Origin: CAYPEL01 sp964409635 | GTDB taxonomy: Bacteria; Pseudomonadota; Gammaproteobacteria; DSM-19610 | Direction: 5' to 3' | DNA length: 15,486 bases | Assembly: GCA_964409635.1 (NCBI GenBank) | Contig: CAYPEL010000054.1 | Span: 1 to 15,486 of the forward strand | Part shown: positions 1-7,317 of the stretch, one piece after another | Position numbering within the stretch: position 1 is the first letter of the stretch | Layout: each line of letters begins with the position of its first letter | Program-made: the position numbers and the translations under genes | The notes under the pieces: model-generated | Databases searched by the model: none | What the model was told of the DNA's origin: nothing | The model's input: the letters and a program-made list of their open reading frames with translations, nothing else

Positions 1-191
1 ACAAAGGAAACTTTTGCGTTAACCCGGTAATTAGCGATTTTTCCATCCTCCACCACCGCCTGCATATCCTGCACATAAAGCGATTTAACATTACGAACGG
101 ATTTCGAGGCTTCTTTGACTGCATTATCAGCCGCATCGCTGAATGATTTTTTTGACTCGGCAATAATTTCGATAACTTTTACCATTGACAT
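1..191 (-). CDS. Dodecin-family flavin-binding protein, C-terminus cut by window edge
   Basis: Sixty-three codons are visible, beginning MSMVKVIEIIAESKKSF and ending at the window edge. The pattern of a short first beta-strand (VKVIEI), a helix rich in Ala and Lys, then two strands (VKSLYVQDMQAVVEDG and IANYRVNAKVSF) is that of the dodecin family. These proteins are about 65-75 residues long and form hollow dodecamers that bind riboflavin, FMN or FAD, acting as flavin stores or buffers. Only a few C-terminal residues should be missing. The ATG at 191 has AGGAG about 8 bases upstream; the Met two codons later is an alternative start. It is the last visible gene of a four-gene run, 25 bp after the membrane protein gene. 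Family assignment rests on reading the sequence pattern. Which flavin is bound cannot be told. Confidence 0.85.
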   Translation of the reverse strand, partial: MSMVKVIEIIAESKKSFSDAADNAVKEASKSVRNVKSLYVQDMQAVVEDGKIANYRVNAKVSF

Positions 192-216
192 AGTGAACTC
201 TCCTGTTAGTTAACAA

Positions 217-888
217 CTATTCTTTCAGTTTGATTTTCAATTTACCTTCTTCTACCACCAACTGATCGACGCCCTCGGCGAAAGCTTTCCAGAAGCCTTC
301 TTTGCCACCATACTGTTCGATCAAATCGATATTCTTCAGATTGCCCAGCCAGGCGTTGGGTACCGGCACACCCATAATACTGACACCCTTGAGTATAACG
401 ATGGGTTTGCCTTCTTTATAGGCTAAGCCGAGTCCTGCTTTGGCTTTAAGGGTCTTACCCCCCATAATGGGAAAGTCCTCATCGAGTGGTACCAGTAGTT
501 TAGCGCTAACCAGGCCGTCTGCTAAATCAATCGCCAGTTTGTCCGCAAGATCCGTGTTCTTTGCCACCAAGGCGTTGACTTCGCGCTCGGTAAAAATTAC
601 CTCACGTTTGGCGCCTGCTTCACTATAGCGTTCAGGCTGCAAGGCTTCACCGGCTGTGGCGCTACTGTCCGGTAAACCGAGCCGTTCCAGTTTCTGGCCG
701 AGCACCTGCTCTTCCTGCTGCGTCAGGGCGACGGGTTTGAATTCTTTGGGGAACAGGTAAACACGAAACACCCAGATTGAAATCATTACTGAAGCGATAA
801 TCGCCAGGATCACCATTAGAGCGACGTGCAGTGTGTCAAAGCGGCGGCGCTTATTGGAATGAGTTGTTTCAACTGTTTCTGTGCTCAT
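217..888 (-). CDS. Uncharacterised single-pass membrane protein
   Basis: A 223-residue protein. A basic stretch KRRR (13-16) precedes one hydrophobic segment (about residues 20-43), so the N-terminus should be cytoplasmic and the remaining ~175 residues periplasmic. The outer part starts with a Gln/Glu-rich, probably coiled segment (56-72). A compact domain follows with the phrases REVIFTEREVNALVAKNTDL, DFPIMGGKTL and GVPVPNAWLGNLKNIDL, and the tail is charged (EEGKLKIKLKE). I do not recognise a characterised family; the tidy repeated-strand C-terminal domain suggests a conserved gammaproteobacterial family of unknown role. It starts 19 bp after the PPK2 gene and ends 25 bp before dodecin, so it is probably cotranscribed with both. 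The ATG has only a weak, distant AAGG upstream, so coupling to ppk2 translation is likely. Confidence 0.8.
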   Translation of the reverse strand: MSTETVETTHSNKRRRFDTLHVALMVILAIIASVMISIWVFRVYLFPKEFKPVALTQQEEQVLGQKLERLGLPDSSATAGEALQPERYSEAGAKREVIFTEREVNALVAKNTDLADKLAIDLADGLVSAKLLVPLDEDFPIMGGKTLKAKAGLGLAYKEGKPIVILKGVSIMGVPVPNAWLGNLKNIDLIEQYGGKEGFWKAFAEGVDQLVVEEGKLKIKLKE

Positions 889-907
889 ATTACTTTGGTA
901 TACCTTG

Positions 908-1789
908 TCAATCTTGCTGCAATCGTTTGCGCATTTCGGTAAATGTACTTTTCTGTTTGTCTGATACCTGCGGATATTCTAAATCCAGTTGCCCCAGGGT
1001 TTGCACAATGGTTTCAGCAACACACAAGCGCATGAAAGGTTTATCGTCAGCGGGTATGGCATACCAGGGTGCCCAGGGGCGTGAAGTTGCATTCAACGCC
1101 GCTTCATAGGCCTGCATATATTCATCCCAGTGTTGCCGCTCTGCAACATCACCGGCGGAGAATTTCCAGTTTTTTTCCGGCTCATCCAATCGCGACAGAA
1201 ACCGCTGGCGTTGCTCATCAAGTGATACATTCAGCCAGAACTTGATAATGACCGTCCCGTTGCGGGCCAGGTGTTTTTCGTGATCGGCGATCGATTCATA
1301 GCGCTCATCCCAAAATGTTTTCAGATTAATCTTGCCGGGTAATTTCTGACTCTGCAGGTATTCGGGGTGCACGCGCACCACCAGGGTCTCTTCATAATAA
1401 CTGCGATTGAACACGCCAATACGGCCGCGCTGCGGCAAGCGCTGCATGGAACGCCATAGGAAATCGTGGTCAAGCTCCCGGGCAGACGGCTGCTTGAAAG
1501 AATAGACCTGAAACCCAGCCGGATCGACACCACTGAGCGCCGCCCGAATGGTACTGTCCTTGCCGGCTGCATCCATCGCCTGAAACACCAGCAACACGCT
1601 GTATGTGTCGGAGGCGTACAAGACCCGTTGCAAATCGGCCAGCTCTTCAATACGCTTTTCAAGCTGTTTTTTACAGGCTTTCTTATCCGGGTACTGCGCC
1701 GCCCGTGTGTCCGATTTGGCGACAGAAAATTTGCCGTTAAACGGAACCAGCCAGGGTGATTTCTGGTAAGTTTTCTCTGGCGCCTTCAT
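908..1789 (-). CDS. ppk2: PPK2-family polyphosphate:nucleotide phosphotransferase
   Basis: A 293-residue protein of the polyphosphate kinase 2 family, which moves phosphate between inorganic polyphosphate and nucleoside mono- or diphosphates in the cytoplasm. The Walker A-like loop AMDAAGKDSTI is at about 71-81 with the phosphate-binding Lys at 77. The second signature, FNRSYYEE, is at about 127-134, followed by VVRVHPEY. The N-terminal part (FSVAKSDTRAAQYPDKKACK and a Lys/Glu-rich helix) and the AMDAAGKD form of the loop resemble the class III type such as the Meiothermus enzyme, which can phosphorylate both AMP and ADP; that class call is an inference from motif wording. Length is normal. 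The ATG at 1789 lies 18 bp after the lipoprotein stop and has no clear ribosome site, suggesting translational coupling. The neighbours (lipoprotein, membrane protein, dodecin) suggest a stress or storage operon. Confidence 0.93.
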   Translation of the reverse strand: MKAPEKTYQKSPWLVPFNGKFSVAKSDTRAAQYPDKKACKKQLEKRIEELADLQRVLYASDTYSVLLVFQAMDAAGKDSTIRAALSGVDPAGFQVYSFKQPSARELDHDFLWRSMQRLPQRGRIGVFNRSYYEETLVVRVHPEYLQSQKLPGKINLKTFWDERYESIADHEKHLARNGTVIIKFWLNVSLDEQRQRFLSRLDEPEKNWKFSAGDVAERQHWDEYMQAYEAALNATSRPWAPWYAIPADDKPFMRLCVAETIVQTLGQLDLEYPQVSDKQKSTFTEMRKRLQQD

Positions 1790-1807
1790 GGTCAGGAACT
1801 GGAGAGG

Positions 1808-2338
1808 TTAATTTTCCAGGGATTGCTGAACATTGCCGGCGGCATCCTTAATTTTTCCTGCCGCATCATGCGCCAGCTCACGGGCTTTACCGGCGGCATC
1901 ACCTGCCACGTCTTTGGCTTTCTCAGCCGCCTGACCCGCCATTTCATCGATTTTTTCAGCCGAGTCTTTTATACCCTTAATCGCCGCATCCCGGGAAGCC
2001 CTTAACAGATCAGCCTGGCTGACCGCCTGATTGTTTAACAAAACCCGGGTGGGCGATGTTTCGTACTCACCGTCTTCGAGATCATCCTGTGCCGCCTGAT
2101 AAGCAAACAGGCAACTTGAAGTACTGGCATTACCAGCGGCTGTGTAGGAGAGAGTAACCCGCATTTCTTTGTCCGCATCTTCCGTCTGTTTAGCATCCGT
2201 CCAGCTGACATCACCACTGACCAGATTAGCGGTAATCGTCTTACAGTGATCGACAAACAAGCCTTCCGGACTGCGGGAACAAGAAGTCAGCATAACGGTG
2301 ACAGGGATAACAACAGGTAATAGCCAGTAACAATGCAC
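1808..2338 (-). CDS. Predicted lipoprotein with LEA-like amphipathic tail
   Basis: A 176-residue protein. The first 20 residues form a short signal peptide ending in a lipobox, LTSC, with Cys20 as the acylated residue; the n-region is unusual in having only His2 and no Lys or Arg. A small globular domain follows (about 21-105) with two further cysteines (32 and 76) that could form a disulfide. Residues about 112-176 are an Ala/Lys/Asp/Glu-rich amphipathic helix with imperfect repeats such as AAEKAKDVAGDAAGKARE, like LEA or apolipoprotein-type helices. The start is GTG at 2338, chosen because AAGGAG lies about 8 bases upstream and no other start codon is near. It is the first gene of the run leading to ppk2. 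The function is unknown; a surface or envelope stress role is only a guess. Confidence 0.8.
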   Translation of the reverse strand: MHCYWLLPVVIPVTVMLTSCSRSPEGLFVDHCKTITANLVSGDVSWTDAKQTEDADKEMRVTLSYTAAGNASTSSCLFAYQAAQDDLEDGEYETSPTRVLLNNQAVSQADLLRASRDAAIKGIKDSAEKIDEMAGQAAEKAKDVAGDAAGKARELAHDAAGKIKDAAGNVQQSLEN

Positions 2339-2379
2339 AGTGATCTCTCCTTTTTGATCGGGACGAGTAGTCCGAAATA

Positions 2380-2408
2380 ATTTAAGGGAGCTGTGATTTA
2401 TTTGCGAA
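2380..2408 (-). promoter_or_regulatory. Weak candidate promoter for the lipoprotein-PPK2-dodecin run
   Basis: On the minus strand, TTCGCA (2403-2408) and TTAAAT (2380-2385) are separated by 17 bp, each matching four of six consensus bases. They lie between the REP pair and the ribosome site of the lipoprotein gene, giving a leader of about 35 bases. This is weak and based on position and spacing only. Confidence 0.3.
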
Positions 2409-2411
2409 TAA

Positions 2412-2476
2412 CCTGTAGGAGCGGTTTTAACCGCGATGGGCGGTAGCGCTATCGTGGCTCAAACCGCTCCTACAGG
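2412..2476. repeat. Inverted pair of GTAG-type REP elements (REPIN/BIME-like), copy 1
   Basis: CCTGTAGGAGCGGTTT (2412-2427) is perfectly inverted at 2461-2476. Each half begins GTAGGAGCGGTTT and continues into its own small hairpin; the left half contains GCGGTTTTAACCGC, which folds on itself. The two halves face each other, as in known REPIN/BIME elements mobilised by RAYT transposases, which recognise a GTAG tetranucleotide next to a hairpin. A second copy of the family lies at 12607-12665. It sits between two minus-strand genes, the MOSC gene upstream and the lipoprotein gene downstream, and could end or stabilise transcripts. The rest of the 229-bp gap (2339-2567) holds only the candidate promoter. 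Confidence 0.88.
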
Positions 2477-2567
2477 ATTTGTGTATTTCACAATAAATCC
2501 ACAATACATCAGAGTTCCCTTGGATATTATACGCACACTGTTTATTTATTTTCTTTGAAGCTTATTA

Positions 2568-3368
2568 CTATTCCAATATTTCCACAGAATCACCAAGCCG
2601 CACCAGCCCCTGATTCCCCGGTATCAGGTTTTGACCAAAAAATACGCCACCCCCTTCACGGCGCCGGAACCTGGCCAGTGTGCGCAGGGGTTCTTTATCC
2701 GGATTTTTGAGGCCCGTATCGGGATCGATCGTCGTAAACACACAGCGCGAACAAGCTTTGACGCCTGCAAACTCAACGTCACCAATTCGCAGGCGGCTCC
2801 AGTTATCTTCCGCAAAAGCCGCGCAACCGGAGACAACCACATTGGGGCGGAAACGCCGCATAGAGACGGATATTGCAAGGCGTTGATTTAAATCAACCAG
2901 TGACGCTTCAGAGATGAGCAACAACGGAAAGCCATCTGCAAAACTGACTTCGTCTTCAGGCTTACCATATTGCTGGTCTACACTGCGAATAATATCGTCA
3001 GTCATTTGCACCAGCTGGCAGCGAACCCCCAGATAATCAGAAAACCAGCTATCAGCTGCATCGCTGACCTGAATGACTTCAAGCGTATCTTTCCAAATCG
3101 ACACGTCGCGCTTGTGTATTGCTTCGGGCTGCAAAGCTATTTGTAAATTTTCCTTGCCATGGACAGAAACCTCTAGCGCATCTAAACCGATACTGGTTGC
3201 AACCACAGCCAGCTTTGGATATTGGCGCGCCGTGATAAAACTTCCTTGTTCATCAACCAGCATCCAGCGACGATCCCAGTGTAAACCGCGCGCCTGGACT
3301 GTTGATTCCGTCAGCGCAATGCGTTGAGTTGACTTGATGGGGTAGATATTGATTTCGGTTAATTGCAT
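2568..3368 (-). CDS. MOSC-domain molybdenum cofactor protein, YcbX/mARC-like
   Basis: A 266-residue protein with the N-terminal MOSC beta-barrel (IYPIKSTQRIALTESTV at 8-24, WDRRWMLVDEQGSFITARQ at 31-49) and the MOSC domain proper (FADGFPLLLISEASL from 143, RFRPNVVVSG at 172-181, KACSRCVFTTIDPDTG at 204-219, FGQNL at 244-248). The CSRC motif (Cys206, Cys209) includes the cysteine expected to hold the molybdenum cofactor. E. coli YcbX and eukaryotic mARC reduce N-hydroxylated compounds. E. coli YcbX has an extra C-terminal 2Fe-2S ferredoxin domain; here the protein stops after SVEILE, so an electron donor must come from elsewhere. The ATG at 3368 has no visible Shine-Dalgarno site. The gene begins 54 bp after ubiI on the same strand and is probably the last gene of the ygfB-pepP-ubi run. 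Confidence 0.9.
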   Translation of the reverse strand: MQLTEINIYPIKSTQRIALTESTVQARGLHWDRRWMLVDEQGSFITARQYPKLAVVATSIGLDALEVSVHGKENLQIALQPEAIHKRDVSIWKDTLEVIQVSDAADSWFSDYLGVRCQLVQMTDDIIRSVDQQYGKPEDEVSFADGFPLLLISEASLVDLNQRLAISVSMRRFRPNVVVSGCAAFAEDNWSRLRIGDVEFAGVKACSRCVFTTIDPDTGLKNPDKEPLRTLARFRRREGGGVFFGQNLIPGNQGLVRLGDSVEILE

Positions 3369-3380
3369 TGGGATATATTA

Positions 3381-3426
3381 AGCTTCGCCATCGGCTGCGG
3401 CATTCGGTGGGTGTCACCCAGCCTAC
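3381..3426. repeat. GTAG-headed palindromic half-element overlapping the ubiI stop
   Basis: Read on the minus strand, the element starts GTAGGCTGGGTGACACCC and continues through CCGAATGCCGCAGCC. TGGGTG and CACCCA (3408-3420) form a perfect palindrome around one central base. The TAG of the GTAG head is the stop codon of ubiI (3423-3425). It resembles the GGGTG-rich GTAG repeats common between genes in many gammaproteobacteria and fills the ubiI-MOSC gap almost completely. It is a single half rather than an inverted pair, so the family call is tentative. Confidence 0.5.
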
Positions 3427-4604
3427 AAACCCATGGCGTAGCGGGCGATGCTGTTTTTTATGGGCTTTGCGGCATCCACCAGATTCAGACCAACGTTTCG
3501 CGCCCATTTTACAGGTGGCACGGCAGAACCGAACAGGCGTTTAAAACCATCCATAGCACTCAACATCGCCAGGTTATCACCTTTGCGGGCGCGCTCGTAG
3601 CGGCGTAGAACAGCATAGTCGCCGGGGTTGCGTGCTTGCTTGATTGCGTAACCGATTACGGCAGTCAGTTCCTGCACATCACTCAGACCCAGATTGACAC
3701 CTTGCCCGGCCAGCGGATGAATGACATGCGCGGCATCACCGACCAGCGCGATACCGGGTTTGACGTAATGACTGGCATGTTGACGGTTGAGTGGAAACAA
3801 TACGCGTTCGCCACTTAAACGCACAGCACCTAATCTGTGGCCAAAAGCATCTGTCAGCTGCTCACAAAACTGTTGTTCATCGAGCCCCATAAGACCATCG
3901 GCCACCTGGCTGGTTGCAGACCAGACAATCGAGCAACGCCCGTCACGCAAGGGCAGAAACGCCAACGGGCCGGTTGGTAAAAAACGTTGCCAGGCGGTTG
4001 CCTGATGTGGCTTTTCTGTTTCGACAACAGCCACTAACGCTTTCTGGCCATAGCTGCTCACGCGGGCATGTATCTGTGCGTAGTCACGTACCCGTGAATC
4101 CATACCGTCGGCACCAACCAGTAATTTCCCCACCAGCTGCGTACCATCATCCAACTCGATGGTTTGTTTGTCCGCAACCAGGCGGAAGGTTTTAACTGCC
4201 TTCGGACAAAACAGCTGTACCGAAGATAAATCCGCCAGTGCTTCATACAAGGCTTTGACAATGACACGCGCTTCAATGATATGGCCCAGCCAGGGCTGAC
4301 CGAGTTCGGCCGCATCAAAATGAATTTTGCCCGCACCAGCCGCATCCCAAACACGCATATCCGCATAGGGACTGACGCCTGCGCTTTGAATCGAATCCCA
4401 GACGCCCAGCTCGGTGAAGAAGCGTTCGGATGCCCGGCTAATGGCATAGACACGGATATCAACACTGTCATCTGGCCAGCTGACTGCGGGCTTATGCGCT
4501 TCAACCAGTGCGACAGGCAGTTTGGCGCGGCCCAAAGCCACGGCCAGCGATAACCCGGCAACACCACCACCGGCAATAACAATATCGGCCTGTGAAACCG
4601 TCAT
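3423..4604 (-). CDS. ubiI: FAD-dependent ubiquinone biosynthesis hydroxylase, UbiI/VisC type
   Basis: A 393-residue flavoprotein monooxygenase of the UbiH/UbiF/UbiI/Coq6 family, which hydroxylates the aromatic ring of the polyprenylated ubiquinone precursor at the membrane, using NAD(P)H and O2. Visible motifs are the dinucleotide-binding GGGVAG at residues 12-17, the DG motif VGADGMDSRVRD near the middle, and the second FAD motif GDAAHVIHPLAGQGVNLGL. The GDAA form fits UbiI or UbiF better than UbiH. The position directly after ubiH, as in E. coli where ubiH is followed by ubiI (visC), argues for the C5-hydroxylase UbiI; UbiF activity cannot be excluded. Its ATG overlaps the ubiH stop by 4 bp (ATGA), so translation is coupled. 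The stop codon is formed by the head of a palindromic repeat. Confidence 0.9.
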   Translation of the reverse strand: MTVSQADIVIAGGGVAGLSLAVALGRAKLPVALVEAHKPAVSWPDDSVDIRVYAISRASERFFTELGVWDSIQSAGVSPYADMRVWDAAGAGKIHFDAAELGQPWLGHIIEARVIVKALYEALADLSSVQLFCPKAVKTFRLVADKQTIELDDGTQLVGKLLVGADGMDSRVRDYAQIHARVSSYGQKALVAVVETEKPHQATAWQRFLPTGPLAFLPLRDGRCSIVWSATSQVADGLMGLDEQQFCEQLTDAFGHRLGAVRLSGERVLFPLNRQHASHYVKPGIALVGDAAHVIHPLAGQGVNLGLSDVQELTAVIGYAIKQARNPGDYAVLRRYERARKGDNLAMLSAMDGFKRLFGSAVPPVKWARNVGLNLVDAAKPIKNSIARYAMGL

Positions 4605-5830
4605 GATAGCGGCAGCCCGCGTGACAGCCGCGGCAAACGCCCGCCTCGTCCCATCGTGAGTTTACCAAACCAGCGCTTTGCCGGCGGCATCAAATCAAAT
4701 GCCAGCAGGCCCGCATTGCGCACCCAGCGTACCGGCGCCAGCGGTTGAGTAAACAACCGCACCAGACCGTCAGTAAAGGCGACAACCCGGCGTTGGTCGT
4801 GATAGCGCCAATCGGAATAGGTTTTCAGAATGCGCGGATCACCACAATCTTGCCCCTGACTGAGCGCGTCAACGATAACCTCTGACAAGGTCGCCACATC
4901 GCGCAATCCCAGATTAAAACCCTGACCCGCTACAGGGTGTAAGGTATGAACCGCATTGCCAATTAACGCCAAACGTGGCCGCACCGATTCACGCGCCCGC
5001 ACCAATTGTAACGGGAATGCCTGACGCTGACCCACCTTCTGGAAGTAACCTAAACGAAACCCAAAACGTGCCTGTACCTGTTCAAGGAATGCCGCATCAG
5101 CGAGTTCCATAACATCATCTGCCTGCGTATGACTAACCGTCCAGACCAGCGCACAACGATTGCCGGTCATGGGCAATAACGCCATCGGCCCACTGTCTGT
5201 AAAACGTTCATAGGCAACTTGCTGGTGCGGTTTGCCGGGTGTCAGGTTGGCAATCACAGCGGTCTGGCCGTAATCGGAATGCTCGGTAGCGATGCCCAGG
5301 GTGGCACGGATTTCCGATGCCGCACCATCAGCAGCAACCAGCAATTTAGCTGTCAACTTGTGGCTTTGATCATTGCAGCTGATTTCAACTTCCACTGAGG
5401 CGGCATTCACAGCAAAGGATTTCAGTTCAGCAGGCGCAAACAGCGTTACCGTATCGAGTTCCGATAAACGCGACAGGAGCGTGCTACCCAATACCCGGGC
5501 GGGCGCCACATAACCCAATGCCGGCACGCCTTCTTCCGTGTGCCGTAAACGGGTAAAACCGAAGTGGCCGCGGTCGGATACATGGATCGTATGGATTGCA
5601 GAAACCTGCGCTTCGAGCTGCTGCCATAAATCCATTCCGGAAAAGATCAGTTGTGAACCCTGCGCCAAAGCAATACTGCGGTCATCGTAGTTTGGCTGTT
5701 GATCAGCCGACAAGGCAGCGGCTTCAACAACCGCCACCCGGACACCGCTTTGACCCAGCGCGACCGCCAGGCTGGCGCCCACCAGGCCACCACCGGTGAT
5801 GATAATCTCGAAGTCAGTGTTAGCTGGCAT
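4601..5830 (-). CDS. ubiH: 2-octaprenyl-6-methoxyphenol hydroxylase-like flavoprotein UbiH
   Basis: A 409-residue FAD monooxygenase from the ATG at 5830 (MPANTDFEIIITGGG). It carries the Rossmann GGGLVG at residues 13-18, the DG motif VAADGAASEIR and the second FAD motif GNAVHTLHPVAGQGFNLGLRD. The GNA...TLHPVAGQGFNLG wording is typical of UbiH, the ring C1-hydroxylase of aerobic ubiquinone synthesis. The start lies 2 bases inside the assembled sequence next to a 100-N gap, so its ribosome site is not visible; the Met sits where UbiH proteins normally start. An open frame continuing into the gap is not evidence for a longer protein. It follows pepP and overlaps ubiI by 4 bp, the usual gammaproteobacterial order. 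Confidence 0.93.
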   Translation of the reverse strand: MPANTDFEIIITGGGLVGASLAVALGQSGVRVAVVEAAALSADQQPNYDDRSIALAQGSQLIFSGMDLWQQLEAQVSAIHTIHVSDRGHFGFTRLRHTEEGVPALGYVAPARVLGSTLLSRLSELDTVTLFAPAELKSFAVNAASVEVEISCNDQSHKLTAKLLVAADGAASEIRATLGIATEHSDYGQTAVIANLTPGKPHQQVAYERFTDSGPMALLPMTGNRCALVWTVSHTQADDVMELADAAFLEQVQARFGFRLGYFQKVGQRQAFPLQLVRARESVRPRLALIGNAVHTLHPVAGQGFNLGLRDVATLSEVIVDALSQGQDCGDPRILKTYSDWRYHDQRRVVAFTDGLVRLFTQPLAPVRWVRNAGLLAFDLMPPAKRWFGKLTMGRGGRLPRLSRGLPLS

Positions 5831-5832
5831 AT

Positions 5833-5932
5833 NNNNNNNNNNNNNNNNNNNNNNNNNNNNNNNNNNNNNNNNNNNNNNNNNNNNNNNNNNNNNNNNNNNN
5901 NNNNNNNNNNNNNNNNNNNNNNNNNNNNNNNN
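5833..5932. other. Assembly gap of 100 N at the pepP-ubiH junction
   Basis: Exactly 100 undetermined bases, the usual placeholder for a gap of unknown length. By comparison with E. coli PepP it should contain the last 10-15 codons and stop of pepP and the translation start region of ubiH. Reading frames across it are not reliable. Confidence 0.99.
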
Positions 5933-7217
5933 AGCGCTTCGATATCCTCGACAGTTTTTGGCGTCGCTTTGCTGAGGACATCGTATCCATCCCGCGTTAC
6001 CAGCACATCGTCCTCGATACGCACCCCGATATTCCACCATTTTCGCGCCACACCTTTGCTGCCCGCTGCGATGTATAAACCCGGTTCAACCGTCAATACC
6101 ATACCTGGTTCCAGTACCCGCCATTCATCACCGACTTTATAATCGCCTACGTCGTGTACATCCATCCCCAACCAGTGGCCGGTGCGGTGCATATAAAATG
6201 GGCGGTAAGCATTATTTTTAATCAGTGTCGGTGTACGCCCTTTTAACAGCCCTAGCTTGACCAAACCCCGGGTTAACACTTTTACCGCCGCTTCGTGCAC
6301 TGCATTCCAGTGATTACCCGGATAAATTTCCTCGAAACCCGCCAGTTGGGCCGCGAGCACCAGTTCGTAAATAGCGCGCTGCGCCTTACTGAACTTACCG
6401 TTCACGGGAAAAGTGCGGGTAATATCCGAGGCGTAATACTCGTGTTCCATTCCGGCGTCGATTAACAACAGGTCACCGTTCTGCAACTCGGCATTATTTT
6501 CCGTGTAGTGCAAAATACAGCCGTTCCCGCCACCACCGACAATACTGGGATAGGCCGGTTCGCCCCCCGCACGGCGAAACTCATGCAGGAACTCCGCCTC
6601 GATTTCATATTCCATCATGCCGGGCTGACAGGTCTGCATGGCGCGCTTGTGGGCGCGCGCCGCAATATTAGCCGCCTGGCGCATTGTCTTGATCTCCGCA
6701 CGGCTCTTGTAGAGACGCATGTCGTGCAGGAAATGCTCAAGCGAAACAAACTCGTCAGGGGTACGCTGGCCGGCCCGGGAAGCACTGCGTATCCGGTTGA
6801 CCCAGCCGATGACCCGGTTGTCGAAATCCGATACCGCACCCATGGTGTAAAATACCCGCTCCCTGCCTTCGATCAGGCCGGGTAGAATATCGTCGATATC
6901 ACCGATCGGAAAGGCGTCGTCAGCCCCAAAGTCTGCCACCACACCTGCCGGGCCAGCACGCCGCCCGGTCCAGGTTTCCATTTCCGGATTTTTGTCCCGG
7001 CAAAAAAGTAAGTACTCGCCGTGCGCACGGCCCGGGACGATAACCGCAACGGCGTCAGGCTCTGCAAAGCCGGTCAGGTAATAAAAATCACTGTCCGGAC
7101 GGAATGGATATTCGACATCACGGTTACGCTGCCGCTCCGGACTGGTAGGCAAAATAGCGATCGAGCCGGAACCCATCATGCGCATTAACTGTTTACGGCG
7201 GCGGGCAAATTCTTTTT
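5933..7217 (-). CDS. pepP: Xaa-Pro aminopeptidase PepP, both ends in assembly gaps
   Basis: About 428 codons of aminopeptidase P, which removes N-terminal residues preceding proline using two Mn ions in a creatinase-like (pita-bread) fold. The N-terminal control domain is visible (RRRKQL, YPFRPDSDFYYLTGF, TWTGRRAG). The catalytic domain has the metal ligands in order: the two Asp in LLIDAGMEHEYYASDITRTF, His in HRTGHWLGMDVHDVGDY, Glu in TVEPGLYI and Glu in GVRIEDDVLV. All five are present. Compared with E. coli PepP (441 residues), fewer than about 10 N-terminal and about 10-15 C-terminal residues are missing in the 100-N gaps on either side. It lies between ygfB and ubiH as in E. coli. It is treated as intact but incompletely assembled, not as a pseudogene. 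Confidence 0.95.
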
Positions 7218-7317
7218 NNNNNNNNNNNNNNNNNNNNNNNNNNNNNNNNNNNNNNNNNNNNNNNNNNNNNNNNNNNNNNNNNNNNNNNNNNNNNNNNNNN
7301 NNNNNNNNNNNNNNNNN
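7218..7317. other. Assembly gap of 100 N at the ygfB-pepP junction
   Basis: A second run of exactly 100 N. It hides the last 25-35 codons of ygfB, the intergenic region and the first few codons of pepP. The length is probably a placeholder. Confidence 0.99.

Noticed and set aside
5831..6040. Extension of the ubiH frame upstream across the 5833-5932 gap
   Set aside because: The residues before the gap are a shadow of pepP; UbiH homologues start at the Met at 5830.
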